Shown here one piece after another: positions 8,969-17,157 of a stretch of 64,000 nucleotides of DNA. Where the stretch lies: NCBI RefSeq assembly GCF_000010805.1, contig NC_012522.1, positions 3,534,001 to 3,598,000 of the forward strand, written 5' to 3'. The notes under the pieces were generated by a model that saw only the letters and a program-made list of their open reading frames with translations, made no database searches and was not told where the DNA came from. A program made the translations under genes and the position numbers. Source of the stretch: Rhodococcus opacus B4 (GTDB lineage Bacteria; Actinomycetota; Actinomycetes; Mycobacteriales; Mycobacteriaceae). The stretch's first letter is position 1. Each line of letters opens with the position of its first letter.

Positions 8969-9820
8969 TCAGGGCGCGATCATGGTATTGCGGAGGGTGC
9001 CGACGCCTTCGACCCAACTGGTGAGGACGTCGCCGGGCCGCAGGAACTTCGGGGGCTTGCGGGCTCCGCCGACACCCGAGGGAGTGCCGGTGAAGATCAG
9101 GTCGCCGGGCAGCAGCGGGCACACGGCCGACAGGTGGGCGACCAGTTGGGGAATCGTGAAGATCAGATCCGAGGTGCGGCCCTTCTGCAGGACCTCGCCG
9201 CTGTCTAGTGCGCAGCCGATCTCGAGATCGTCCCGGTCGGGCAGTTCGTCGACGGTCACCAGTTCGGGTCCGGTAGGCGCGAACCCGCGGTACGACTTCC
9301 CGAGGGAGAACTGCGGCGCCGGTCCGGCCAGTTGCAATCCCCGTCCGGACAGGTCCTGGCCGACGGTCACTCCGGCGATGTGGTCCCATGCGTCGGCGGC
9401 GTCGACGTAGTCGCATCGGGTACCGACGACGGCGACGAGTTCGACCTCCCAGTCGACGGTGTCGGCGGGCAGGGCGACGGACTGGTCGTGCCCGGTCAGG
9501 CTGGTGGGAAACTTCGTGAACACCGGAGGAACGGTGGGGCTTTCGAGCCCCGATTCGGCGGCGTGGTCGTGGTAGTTGAGGCCGATGGCGAACACCTGCC
9601 GCGGCCGGGGCACCGGCGGACCCCACACCGTCTGTTCGGTCGTTCCGATCACCGGGTGGCTGCTGGTGTCCAGGCGCGCCGCCCAGTTCGTGAACTCCGC
9701 CCAGACGTCGTAGACGGCCTGCGGGTCTGCGCCGAAGGCTCCGCCACTGGCCTCTTCGACGTCGATGTAGCCGGTCCCGGCCGCGAGGGCGAGCCGGCCG
9801 TCGATGTTGGCGATTCTCAT
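8969..9820 (-). CDS. Fumarylacetoacetate hydrolase family protein
   Basis: 283 residues with the FAH core: FAIGLNYHDHAAE, the divalent-metal strand DWEVELVAVVG, VTVGQDLSGRG, FSLGKSYRGFAPTGPELV and DLIFTGTPSGVG. Members hydrolyse or decarboxylate acylpyruvates and ring-fission products. ATG 9820 follows AAGGAG. Its position between a transporter and acetoacetyl-CoA synthetase fits a C-C hydrolase that splits the extradiol product or a later 2,4-dioxo-acid, possibly releasing acetoacetate. The exact substrate is unknown; decarboxylase or isomerase activity is possible. Confidence 0.85.
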   Translation of the reverse strand: MRIANIDGRLALAAGTGYIDVEEASGGAFGADPQAVYDVWAEFTNWAARLDTSSHPVIGTTEQTVWGPPVPRPRQVFAIGLNYHDHAAESGLESPTVPPVFTKFPTSLTGHDQSVALPADTVDWEVELVAVVGTRCDYVDAADAWDHIAGVTVGQDLSGRGLQLAGPAPQFSLGKSYRGFAPTGPELVTVDELPDRDDLEIGCALDSGEVLQKGRTSDLIFTIPQLVAHLSAVCPLLPGDLIFTGTPSGVGGARKPPKFLRPGDVLTSWVEGVGTLRNTMIAP

Positions 9821-9862
9821 GTCTGTACTCCTTGCTGTGTTTTCGGGAAGATAGTGGGGGTC

Positions 9863-11113
9863 TCAGACCTCGGCCGGGGCGGTCGCGATCGTCGGCGCGG
9901 GCGCGTGGCGGCGACCGGTGAGAACGACGAGACTGAGCAGCGACGCGAACACGGCGATTCCGGCGAAGACCGAGAAGTTGGCCAGTGCAGGGAGTCCCGC
10001 GAGAACTCCACCGAGAATCGGTCCGCACACGCCGCCGATCCGGCCGATGCCCCCGATGAATCCGAGAGCGCTGCCGCGCACGGTCGCCGGGAAGTGAAGT
10101 GCGGCGAACCCGTACACGACGGGCTGGATGCCGACCGTGCCGGCGCCGGCGAGGAACAGGGACAGGTAGAGGATCGGTTGCGGCAGAGGCATCGAGAGTC
10201 CGAAGATGGCGACCGCGCCGATCGCGAAGCCGGCAATGGTGATGCGGCGTCCGCCCATCCGGTCCGCGGCCCAGGATCCGGTCGCGCTGCCGCCCATCGC
10301 TCCGATGCTGAAGATGATCAGGAACACGAGCGAGGAGCCGAGGGAATACCCGGACGACTTCATGATCTGTGGCAACCAGGTGAGCAGTCCGTACGACAGG
10401 ACCTGGCAGCAACCGGTGACCAGGACGAAACCAGCGAGCGCCCGTGCGCCGCCGTCACCGAGCAGCGTGCGCATCGAGACGCCCACGTTCGGCCGGGGGA
10501 CAGTGGTGGAAACGGTGCTGTCCGGTGCCCACGTCCGCAGCTTCGCCGCCCCGATCGGCACGACAGTCAGCAGCGGGATCACCCCACCGATGAGGAACAC
10601 CGCCCGCCAGCCGCCGCCCTCGAGGAAGGCCAGCGCACTGAGCGCCGCCACGACGCCGCCGACCGGAAGTCCGGTCAACATCACCCCGTTGAGGAAGTTC
10701 CGCCTGTCGTGCGGCGCGACGCTCATCGTCAGTGCGATGGCCGCCGGGCCCAGGCCTCCCAGGCCGAGTCCCGCGACGAAGCGGGCGACGCCCAGGAGTT
10801 CCGCGGAAGGGGCAGCGGCGCAGAGGATCATGCCGACCGAGAACCATGTGACGCAGGCCAGGAAGAGGCGGCGCGAACCGAAGCGGTCGGCAAGCACCCC
10901 GGCCGCGATCGACCCGAGGCACATGCCCGCGATGGCGGTGCCGGCGATCACGCCGATCCGGGCCGGGGTGAGTCCCCAGTCCGGATCGGCGAGCAGGTCC
11001 GGGATCGCGGCACCGAAGATCGCGAGGTCGTAGCCGTCGGCGGAGATCGCGATGAAGGCGAGGACCGCGACGCTGACGAAGGCGGGCACGCGCAGGCGTG
11101 GAGTGGTGGTCAT
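9863..11113 (-). CDS. MFS transporter, aromatic acid:H+ symporter (AAHS) type
   Basis: 416 residues, about twelve TM segments. The N-terminal AISADGYDLAIFGAAIPDLL has the conserved GYD of PcaK/BenK-type carriers, followed by GMCLGSIAAGVLADRFGSRR and GLGLGGLGPAAIALT. These proton symporters import benzoates, hydroxybenzoates and related acids. ATG 11113 lies six bases before the NTF2-like gene's stop in transcription order, so the genes are co-transcribed. It probably brings in the operon's aromatic substrate. A paralogue is at 28596-29948. Confidence 0.85.
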   Translation of the reverse strand: MTTTPRLRVPAFVSVAVLAFIAISADGYDLAIFGAAIPDLLADPDWGLTPARIGVIAGTAIAGMCLGSIAAGVLADRFGSRRLFLACVTWFSVGMILCAAAPSAELLGVARFVAGLGLGGLGPAAIALTMSVAPHDRRNFLNGVMLTGLPVGGVVAALSALAFLEGGGWRAVFLIGGVIPLLTVVPIGAAKLRTWAPDSTVSTTVPRPNVGVSMRTLLGDGGARALAGFVLVTGCCQVLSYGLLTWLPQIMKSSGYSLGSSLVFLIIFSIGAMGGSATGSWAADRMGGRRITIAGFAIGAVAIFGLSMPLPQPILYLSLFLAGAGTVGIQPVVYGFAALHFPATVRGSALGFIGGIGRIGGVCGPILGGVLAGLPALANFSVFAGIAVFASLLSLVVLTGRRHAPAPTIATAPAEV

Positions 11114-11119
11114 GGGGTC

Positions 11120-11719
11120 CTATCCCTGGGGTTCGTGAAGCCAACTGTGGTGGGCCGCGAGGTATCGATCGACGAGCGCGGGACGGTCGGGGCCCGGCAG
11201 GTCGGGGCCGATGGCGTACCCGGCAGCGCCGAGTAGCGCGGCGAGGTACCGGTAGGGGCGATCGACGGGAAATTCGACGCCCGCCAGTGCAGACACGTCT
11301 GCGGCCGGGTTCACCGGGGAGACGACGTCCTTGTAGTAGAGCATCGTGAGATCGGTGATGCGCCAGGTCCCGTCGATCCTGATCAGCCGCTGGTACAACC
11401 GGCCGTGCGAGGCGACGTCCAACTCGACGCCGGCGAGGGTGCCGCGCGCGTGCACCGTGGTTCCGGCGTGAGCGAGTGCCCGGTCGCCGACGATGTCGAC
11501 ACTGGGCGCACCGATCGTGTGGAAGCCGCGACTGCCCGCTTCGTACATGGCTTTCGAGGCGTCGACGAACTCGGCGCCGGTTCCGGTGAACCAGCTGAGG
11601 CTGACGTGTGCGCCGGGGGCGAACGCCGAACGCATCCGGTCCCATTGCGCGGTGTCACGCCCGGCTCGCTCGCGGAGGACGACGTCGATCACCGCGGCGG
11701 TGTCCGAGGGGTCAGGCAC
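11120..11719 (-). CDS. NTF2-like (SnoaL-type) protein
   Basis: 199 residues from GTG 11719, which overlaps the preceding amidohydrolase by 8 bp behind a GGAG site. The alpha+beta cone fold is indicated by AVIDVVLRERAGRDTAQWDRM, AHVSLSWFTGTGAEFVDASK and LDVASHGRLYQRLIRIDGTWRI spread over the chain. Such proteins include ring-dioxygenase beta-like subunits, cyclases, isomerases and dehydratases. A paralogue at 24063-24674 shares the HxxAHxxLSWFxGTGAxFV signature and has the same layout beside a different aromatic-oxidation cluster. Function is unassigned; a hydratase or isomerase step is possible. Confidence 0.75.
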   Translation of the reverse strand: MPDPSDTAAVIDVVLRERAGRDTAQWDRMRSAFAPGAHVSLSWFTGTGAEFVDASKAMYEAGSRGFHTIGAPSVDIVGDRALAHAGTTVHARGTLAGVELDVASHGRLYQRLIRIDGTWRITDLTMLYYKDVVSPVNPAADVSALAGVEFPVDRPYRYLAALLGAAGYAIGPDLPGPDRPALVDRYLAAHHSWLHEPQG

Positions 11720-12824
11720 GGGTACTCCGTTCGTCTGCGGTGCGCAGGGTCGCGGTGTGTTCGTCACCGCCGCACCAGATTCGTTCGATGTTGCGGGTGG
11801 CACGGATGTCGGCGAGGGGGTCGCCGTCGACGAGGATCAGGTCGGCACGCAGACCCGGTTCGACGGCCCCGCGGTCGTCGAGACCGAAGTGGCGGGCGGG
11901 CAGGACCGTCGCCGCACGCAATGCGTCGACCGTCGACAGGCCGGCGGCCACGAGCAGCTCGAGTTCGTGATGCAGGCTCTCCCCGTGCGCGACGAGTTGC
12001 GGCAGTCCGGGCTGCAGTGCGGCGTCCGTACCGGCCAGCACGGGCACACCGGCCCGATGCAGGGCGGCCACGCTGGCGGCCGCGGCGGTGAAACCGTCGG
12101 TGTTCCCGCGCAGCGTCGCGAGGGCCTGCATCATCGACAGGGTCGGCACCGCGACGCGGCGCCCACCGGCCATCCGGGCCACGACGTCGTCGCCGAGCGG
12201 TTCCCCGTTCGGGATGTGGGTGAGGACGTCGGCGCCCACGTCGAGGGCCAGTTCGTAGGCTCCCACCGAGGATGCATGTGCGACAACTTTTTTGCCGTGG
12301 CGGTGCGCGGCCTCCACGACGGCACGCGCGACCACCGGGTCGGGGCCACCGTCCCCGGGGGCTTCGAGGACGATCTTGACGTAATCGGCCCCCTCCGCCA
12401 CTCGTGCCGAGACGAACCGGTCGGCGGCCTCGCAGTCGGGCACCACCGCCTCGGCGGGCATGCCGAAGTGCGAGTGCGGACCCGCCGGACCGATCACCGG
12501 GATACCGGGACTGCGGATGTCGGTCAACCCGTCGACGCCGCGCAGCGAGGACACCAGCGCCGCCGGCCAGGTGGCCATGTCCAGCCCGGTGGTCACTCCC
12601 CACGAGCACAGCTGCTCGAGGGTGTCGAGTCCGTGCAGGTGGATGTGCGCGTCGATCAGCCCGGGCAACAGCACCGCGCCGTCGGCGTCGATGATCCGGG
12701 CGCCGGCCGGGTCGGTGCCGATCACCGCTCCGTCGACGACGACGGTGCGCGGCTCGGACAACGCGCGTCCGTCGAAGACCCGGACACCGGTCAGGGCGGT
12801 CCGGCGCGGAGCCCCCGCGGTCAC
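11712..12824 (-). CDS. Metal-dependent amidohydrolase (imidazolonepropionase/prolidase-like)
   Basis: 370 residues from GTG 12824, overlapping the flavin-reductase stop as GTGA. The TIM-barrel amidohydrolase pattern is complete: LLPGLIDAHIHLHGLDT (HxH), DYVKIVLEAPGDGG, KKVVAHASS, VLTHIPNGEPL, VPVLAGTDAALQPGL (metal Asp) and a C-terminal beta-sandwich piece EPGLRADLILVDGDPLAD. It hydrolyses a C-N, C-O or C-C bond, substrate unknown. Two hydrolases of this superfamily in one operon suggest an amide or lactone substrate or a decarboxylation. The frame stays open upstream of 12824, but that sequence is out-of-frame shadow of the reductase gene. Confidence 0.85.
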   Translation of the reverse strand: MTAGAPRRTALTGVRVFDGRALSEPRTVVVDGAVIGTDPAGARIIDADGAVLLPGLIDAHIHLHGLDTLEQLCSWGVTTGLDMATWPAALVSSLRGVDGLTDIRSPGIPVIGPAGPHSHFGMPAEAVVPDCEAADRFVSARVAEGADYVKIVLEAPGDGGPDPVVARAVVEAAHRHGKKVVAHASSVGAYELALDVGADVLTHIPNGEPLGDDVVARMAGGRRVAVPTLSMMQALATLRGNTDGFTAAAASVAALHRAGVPVLAGTDAALQPGLPQLVAHGESLHHELELLVAAGLSTVDALRAATVLPARHFGLDDRGAVEPGLRADLILVDGDPLADIRATRNIERIWCGGDEHTATLRTADERSTRA

Positions 12825-13309
12825 GATGCCCCCGCGAGCGCCGGTAGTGCCGCGTGGGTGCCGAATGTCCGCCGGCTGTACACCAGCGGGGTGGCGTCGG
12901 TGGCCGAGCAGTCCCGGACCGTGCCGAGGAGCAGGGTGTGATCGCCGCCCGGGATTTCCGCGGCGACGTCGCACCGCAGCCACGCGCTGCTGCCGGTCAG
13001 CTGCGGCAACCCGTCGACGAATTTCCATGCCACACCGGCGAACCGGTCGTCGTGGCGGCCGGCGAACCGGGTCGCTGCCTCGCACTGCCCGGCGGCGAGG
13101 ACGTTGACGCCGAACGTACCGGTTGCCCGCACGATGGCGAGCAGCGCCGATCCGTTGTCGAGGGCGACGGTGATCATCGCCGGCGACATGCTCAGGGAGG
13201 CGAGCGAGCTGACCGTGGTGCCGTGCGGGGTGCCGTCATGGTGGGCGGTGACGACGGCGACGGGCCCGGTGACCGTGGCCATGGAGTTCTTGAACTGGTG
13301 CGCATCCAT
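12821..13309 (-). CDS. Flavin reductase, HpaC/HsaB-like (monooxygenase component)
   Basis: 162 residues. FKNSMATVTGPVAVVTAHHD, TVSSLASLSMSPAMITVALDN, FGVNVLAAGQ and the HTLLLGTVRDC strand are typical of short-chain FMN/FAD reductases that feed reduced flavin to two-component monooxygenases. ATG 13309 is eight bases after GAGG. The partner is almost certainly the oxygenase at 14961-16175. The arrangement mirrors HsaA/HsaB of actinobacterial steroid catabolism. It overlaps the amidohydrolase by 4 bp. Confidence 0.9.
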   Translation of the reverse strand: MDAHQFKNSMATVTGPVAVVTAHHDGTPHGTTVSSLASLSMSPAMITVALDNGSALLAIVRATGTFGVNVLAAGQCEAATRFAGRHDDRFAGVAWKFVDGLPQLTGSSAWLRCDVAAEIPGGDHTLLLGTVRDCSATDATPLVYSRRTFGTHAALPALAGAS

Positions 13310-13344
13310 CGGACTGTTCCTCTCTTCCGTGGGCTGTCCGGGAA

Positions 13345-14286
13345 TCATCCGTGCACTCCGGTCATCAGTTCGGCGAGGTCCTCGGGTGCGAGGAACGACG
13401 GCGGAGGCGGCGGGCCCCAGTTGTACAGGGCACGTGCGCCTTCCCAGTCCCGTGGCGTCCACAGCTGATCGTCGACGATGCAGTCGAGGTCGGAGTAGTA
13501 CTCGCTGAAATTGCCGGCCGGATCCTTGAGGTACCAGAAGAAGTTGGAACCGATGTGGTGGCGGCCGAGCCCCCAGACGTGGCGCTGCGGGTCCTTGTCC
13601 AGCATGGTGGTGGCGCCGCGGCCGACCTCGTCGACGTCGTCGACCTGCCAGCTGGTGTGGTGGAGCATCGTCACCGGCGCCGCCTGCACCAGGACGTTGT
13701 GGTGGTCGGTCGAGCACCGCAGGAACGCGGCCATGCCGGGAACCCGGTCGCTGACCTTGAATCCGATGCCCTCGGTGAAGAACCGTTCGCTCGCCGGTTG
13801 GTCGGTGGAGCCGATGACGACGTGCCCGAGTTTGCGGGGACGGACCCTTCCGGTCCGCTCGATCGCGTCGGCGCGTGCGGCGTCGCGTCCGATGTTGCCG
13901 GGCAGGTTGTATGCGGGAAGAGCGAAGGGGGTCTGGACGATTCGGGAGCCGATGGCCACCCGGACACGGACGTCGGTGCCCGGGTCGACGACGGACAGTT
14001 CGGTCTCGGACCGGGTGGGACGCAGGTCGAGTCGCTGCAGGTTGTGCGTGATGCGGTCCAGGTCGTCGGCGTCGTCGACCGCGACGTCGAGTCCGAGCAG
14101 CCGCCGGCGGCCGGGCACGGGGACCAGTTCGAGTTGGTCGCCGCCGTCGAGGGTGGCGAAGGACACGGCGTCGGTTCGACCGCCGGTCGGGGCGGTGCGG
14201 GTCAGCCCGAAATCGTCGTAGAACGCGGCGGTCTCGGCGACGTTCGGAACGCCGATCGTGACGCGGCTGAGGGTGTGTAGTGGCAT
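13345..14286 (-). CDS. Extradiol ring-cleavage dioxygenase (VOC family, BphC/HsaC-like)
   Basis: 313 residues with two VOC modules. The 2-His-1-carboxylate Fe(II) ligands are visible at His155 (KLGHVVIGS), His210 (MLHHTSWQVDD) and Glu262 (NFSEYYSD), almost the canonical 146/210/260 spacing of BphC enzymes. It should cleave a catechol next to the hydroxyls using O2. It probably takes the catechol made by the flavin monooxygenase two genes earlier. ATG 14286 follows AAAGGTG. A proline-rich C-terminal tail (NWGPPPPPSFLAPEDL) is longer than in classical BphC and may mark a distinct subfamily. Confidence 0.9.
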   Translation of the reverse strand: MPLHTLSRVTIGVPNVAETAAFYDDFGLTRTAPTGGRTDAVSFATLDGGDQLELVPVPGRRRLLGLDVAVDDADDLDRITHNLQRLDLRPTRSETELSVVDPGTDVRVRVAIGSRIVQTPFALPAYNLPGNIGRDAARADAIERTGRVRPRKLGHVVIGSTDQPASERFFTEGIGFKVSDRVPGMAAFLRCSTDHHNVLVQAAPVTMLHHTSWQVDDVDEVGRGATTMLDKDPQRHVWGLGRHHIGSNFFWYLKDPAGNFSEYYSDLDCIVDDQLWTPRDWEGARALYNWGPPPPPSFLAPEDLAELMTGVHG

Positions 14287-14319
14287 GGGAGAAGCACCTT
14301 TTCGGATCTGGGCGGCCGC

Positions 14320-14925
14320 TCAGGAAACGGCGAGCAGGGGCAGGTGGTGGGTGCCGGCGAATGCCGGGCACTCGGGGCGGCTGATCATCCGGGTGGGATC
14401 GGCCAATCCGACCAACTCGGCGAGCAGGGCCCCGGGCTGCAGCCCGGCCCGCCGGGTGAGGTCCAGTGCGATCGCCGCGGTCGTGGTGGGACGGGCGCCG
14501 GGTGCGCGGTCGACGCAGACGGGGACGAGATGGCCGGGTCTGGTGAAGTCACCGGGCTGGGCCGCCGCACCCACGAGTGCGCGGGCCGTGGTGGCGCGGT
14601 CCGCGGCGGAGATCCCGGTTCCGGTTCCGCGGACGGCGTCCACGCCGACACACATCCGGTCGCCGTGGCCCTCGAACGGATCCATCGGGGGGAGCAGCAA
14701 CTGCTCGCACCGGCGGCGAGGGAGCGCGATCTGCAGGAATCCGGACGAGTGACGGATCGCGAACGCCACCGATGCCGTCGTCGCCCGGTCCGCGGCGAGG
14801 ACGAAGAATCCCCGTCCTGCCGCGGCGTCGGAGAGGACGATCGGCAGCCCCTGCGCGAGGTGCCGGAGGGCACGGTCGTCGGAGGCCGGGAGCCCGGGTG
14901 CGGCGGTCTCGATTGTCAGTGTCAT
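14320..14925 (-). CDS. RibB-like (DHBP synthase-fold) protein lacking catalytic residues
   Basis: 201 residues that align end to end with 3,4-dihydroxy-2-butanone-4-phosphate synthase: VAFAIRHSSGFLQIALP, the GTGISAADRATTARALV segment, GDFTRPGHLVPVCV and ECPAFAGTHHLPLLAV. The acidic catalytic loop (DDEDRENEGD in E. coli RibB) is replaced by SDAAAGRGFF, and the RGGHTEA metal/substrate motif by RPTTTAA. It is therefore unlikely to make the riboflavin precursor. It lies between the oxygenase and dioxygenase genes, so it may have a new pathway role, such as binding a sugar-like or catechol intermediate, or be a decayed flavin-supply gene. ATG 14925 follows AAGG. Confidence 0.75.
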   Translation of the reverse strand: MTLTIETAAPGLPASDDRALRHLAQGLPIVLSDAAAGRGFFVLAADRATTASVAFAIRHSSGFLQIALPRRRCEQLLLPPMDPFEGHGDRMCVGVDAVRGTGTGISAADRATTARALVGAAAQPGDFTRPGHLVPVCVDRAPGARPTTTAAIALDLTRRAGLQPGALLAELVGLADPTRMISRPECPAFAGTHHLPLLAVS

Positions 14926-14960
14926 GGGAATACCTTGCGCTGGAGGAGGTCCGGGTCAAC

Positions 14961-16175
14961 TCAGACGAAGGGGGATACCTGCTCGTCGATGCCGAGCAGG
15001 GCGCGTCCGTAGATCTCCTGGTTGATGTTCAGGTTGATGAAGGCGTGCCGGGAGCTGGTTTCCAGATCACGCCAGATCCGCTGCAGCGGGTTGACCTGCG
15101 CGAAGCTGCCGGCGCCGCTGACGTTGAGCAGCAGTTCGACCGCCTCGCGGCACAGGTTCGCGGCCTGCGCGGCGTCCATCCGCGCCCGCGCCCGCTCGAC
15201 GACCGGCATCTGCCTGCCGGCGGCGGCCGCGGCGTCGATCTCGTCTGCGCCGCGGAACGCGAGGAGGCGGGCCTGATCGATCAGGGAGCGGGCGGCGGCC
15301 ATGTTCAGTTGGGTGGACGGTGCGTCGATCGACCGCTGGTAGAACGAGTACGCGATCGGCTTGTCCTTCTGCAGCGTCGCCAGGACCGCGTCGTAGGCGC
15401 CCTCCGCCATGCCCAGCACGGGACCGACGAGCACCAGCGCCAGGACGGGGACGAGCGAGGAGTGATACAGGGTTTCGTCCTGGAACTCCGAGGCGGTGCG
15501 CCCCTCCATCATGTCGGTGACCGACAGGATCCGGGCGTCGGGGACGAAGACGTCGTCGGCGACGAGGGTGTCGCTGCCGGAACCGGACATGCCCGCGACG
15601 TACCAGGTGTTGTCGATCGACAGATCGGTCATCGGGATCCACGCCGACGCCGCCCCGACGGCGTCACCGTCGGCGTTGGTCAGGGGGATACCGACGTTGG
15701 CCCAGCTCGCGTGGTGCGATGCCGAGGCGAATCCCCACCGTCCGGTGACCCGGTACCCGCCGTCGACCCGCACCGAGGTCGAGGTCGGGGTGAACACGCC
15801 GCAGGTGGCGATGCGCGGATCGGCGCCCAGCACGTCCCGCTGCACCGACTCGGGGTAGGCGCCGACGAAGAACGACGTCACGTTGCTCAGCGTGGTGACC
15901 CACGCGGTGGACCCGCACGACCGGCCGAGTTCCAGCGACACCTCCAGGAAGGTGCGGAAATCCTCCTCCGCTCCGCCGAAGCGTGCGGGTTTGGTGATGT
16001 CGAACAGGCCGGCCTCGCGCAGGGCGTCGATGTTCTCCTCGGGCACGCGGCGGTCCGCCTCGGCGCGCGCGGCGTTCTCGCGGAGCAGTGGGCCGAGCGC
16101 CCGCGCGGCGCTGACCAGGCGTTCCCGCTCGGAAACCGGCGTCGTCGTGTGCGGGGCCGTGTCGGTGATCGTCAT
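14961..16175 (-). CDS. Flavin-dependent aromatic monooxygenase, HsaA-like (group D, acyl-CoA dehydrogenase fold)
   Basis: 404 residues from ATG 16175 (AAGGACA upstream). Acyl-CoA-dehydrogenase-fold signatures are present: VPEENIDALREAGLFDITKP, GRSCGSTAWVTTLSNV, VTGRWGFASASHHASWANVG and the C-terminal QRIWRDLETSSRHAFIN. This last motif, with no acyl-CoA catalytic glutamate that I can see, marks the HsaA/HpaB-like oxygenases that use free reduced flavin to ortho-hydroxylate phenols. With the flavin reductase and extradiol dioxygenase downstream it forms a phenol-to-catechol-to-ring-opened module. It is first in the leftward operon, opposite a GntR regulator. Confidence 0.85.
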   Translation of the reverse strand: MTITDTAPHTTTPVSERERLVSAARALGPLLRENAARAEADRRVPEENIDALREAGLFDITKPARFGGAEEDFRTFLEVSLELGRSCGSTAWVTTLSNVTSFFVGAYPESVQRDVLGADPRIATCGVFTPTSTSVRVDGGYRVTGRWGFASASHHASWANVGIPLTNADGDAVGAASAWIPMTDLSIDNTWYVAGMSGSGSDTLVADDVFVPDARILSVTDMMEGRTASEFQDETLYHSSLVPVLALVLVGPVLGMAEGAYDAVLATLQKDKPIAYSFYQRSIDAPSTQLNMAAARSLIDQARLLAFRGADEIDAAAAAGRQMPVVERARARMDAAQAANLCREAVELLLNVSGAGSFAQVNPLQRIWRDLETSSRHAFINLNINQEIYGRALLGIDEQVSPFV

Positions 16176-16241
16176 GGGATGTCCTTCGGTTGGGGAGGCT
16201 TCTGGGAGTCGCCGGTTCGCGTGCACCCGAGCGGCGAGAAA

Positions 16242-16253
16242 TAATCATGATTA
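16242..16253. promoter_or_regulatory. Palindromic operator candidate between monooxygenase and gntR genes
   Basis: TAATCATGATTA is a perfect 12-bp palindrome in an unusually AT-rich patch of the 154-bp divergent intergenic region, about 65 bp from the operon's first codon and 77 bp from the regulator's. It is a good candidate site for the adjacent GntR protein and may overlap the promoter of either gene. Confidence 0.5.
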
Positions 16254-16329
16254 ATTGATAGAGTGATGTGAAGGCGGTCACTTGTCAAGAGCGATGCGAT
16301 ACTGACCCCCACGACCGGAGAGGAAAACG

Positions 16330-17139
16330 ATGAGTGGCACCGACGGCGACGAGGACGTTCTCGCCCCCGAAGCAGAGGACTTCGAGGGCCCCGCCTACTC
16401 GCGCGAAATGTGGCCTCGGCAAGCAAATCTCCCGCCCAAGGTGTCGCTCGGCGGATCACGTGCGGAGCAGGCTGCCGGTCAGATCGCCCGCCTCGCCGCC
16501 GGCGCACTGGCCGGCGAACGCATCGGGAGCAAGGACGATCTCCGCAAGATCTGCGGATTCTCGGTCGGGACCATGAACGAGGCGATCAAACTCGCGCAGG
16601 CCCGCGGCGTCATCACCTCACGCCCGGGCCCGGGCGGCGGCATCTTCGCCTGCGACCCCTCCCCACTGTCCCGGATGAACGGCTGGTTCCGCGCCGCCGC
16701 CGGGGACCACGCGGCGTTCGCCGAGGCCGTCCAGATCCGAAATGCGATCGCCCCCTTGCTGATCGAGGAGGCGTTGCGGCAGATGACGCTCGCCGACCAG
16801 GAAACGTTCTCGGAGCGGCTGTGGGAGGTGCGCCGCGCCCGCAACTCCGCGGCGGTGTCCGACTTCGTGTGGGCGTGCTGGGAACTGCACGCCCACCTCG
16901 CCGGCATCGGCAAGGGCATCCTGCTCGACACCCTCTACCTGAGCATCATGGACGTCGGCGTGTCCTACCTGCGCGCGGTACTCGAGGCCACCGCACCGGA
17001 CGTGCACCTGGACGGGCTCGCGCAGGTCATGGAAGACCTCGTCGACGCGCTCGACCGCCGCGACCGCGACGCCGCCGTCGACGCGCTCCGGCGCACCGAC
17101 CCGACCATGATCCTGTCGGTACCGGCCCCGCCGGCCTGA
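16330..17139 (+). CDS. GntR-family transcriptional regulator (FadR/FCD type)
   Basis: 269 residues. A basic N-terminal winged helix (AEQAAGQIARLAAGALAGER, KDDLRKICGFSVGTMNEAIK, RGVITSRPGPGGGIFA) is followed by an all-helical FCD effector domain with ELHAHLAGIGK supplying likely metal/ligand histidines. The ATG follows GAGAGGA. It has about 45 acidic/disordered residues ahead of the HTH, longer than usual. Divergent orientation from the catabolic operon makes it the probable regulator, responding to the aromatic substrate or an intermediate. Confidence 0.85.
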   Translation: MSGTDGDEDVLAPEAEDFEGPAYSREMWPRQANLPPKVSLGGSRAEQAAGQIARLAAGALAGERIGSKDDLRKICGFSVGTMNEAIKLAQARGVITSRPGPGGGIFACDPSPLSRMNGWFRAAAGDHAAFAEAVQIRNAIAPLLIEEALRQMTLADQETFSERLWEVRRARNSAAVSDFVWACWELHAHLAGIGKGILLDTLYLSIMDVGVSYLRAVLEATAPDVHLDGLAQVMEDLVDALDRRDRDAAVDALRRTDPTMILSVPAPPA

Positions 17140-17157
17140 TCCGCGACGAGGAGAGCG

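Noticed and set aside
8940-10412. In-frame upstream extension of the acetoacetyl-CoA synthetase frame, giving 1,151 codons.
   Set aside because: The extension is arginine-rich, antisense-like and overlaps the real FAH and MFS genes; the synthetase is full length from ATG 8939.
12825-13085. N-terminal extension of the amidohydrolase.
   Set aside because: Arg/Pro-rich shadow of the flavin reductase gene; GTG 12824 overlaps its stop and yields a normal-length protein.
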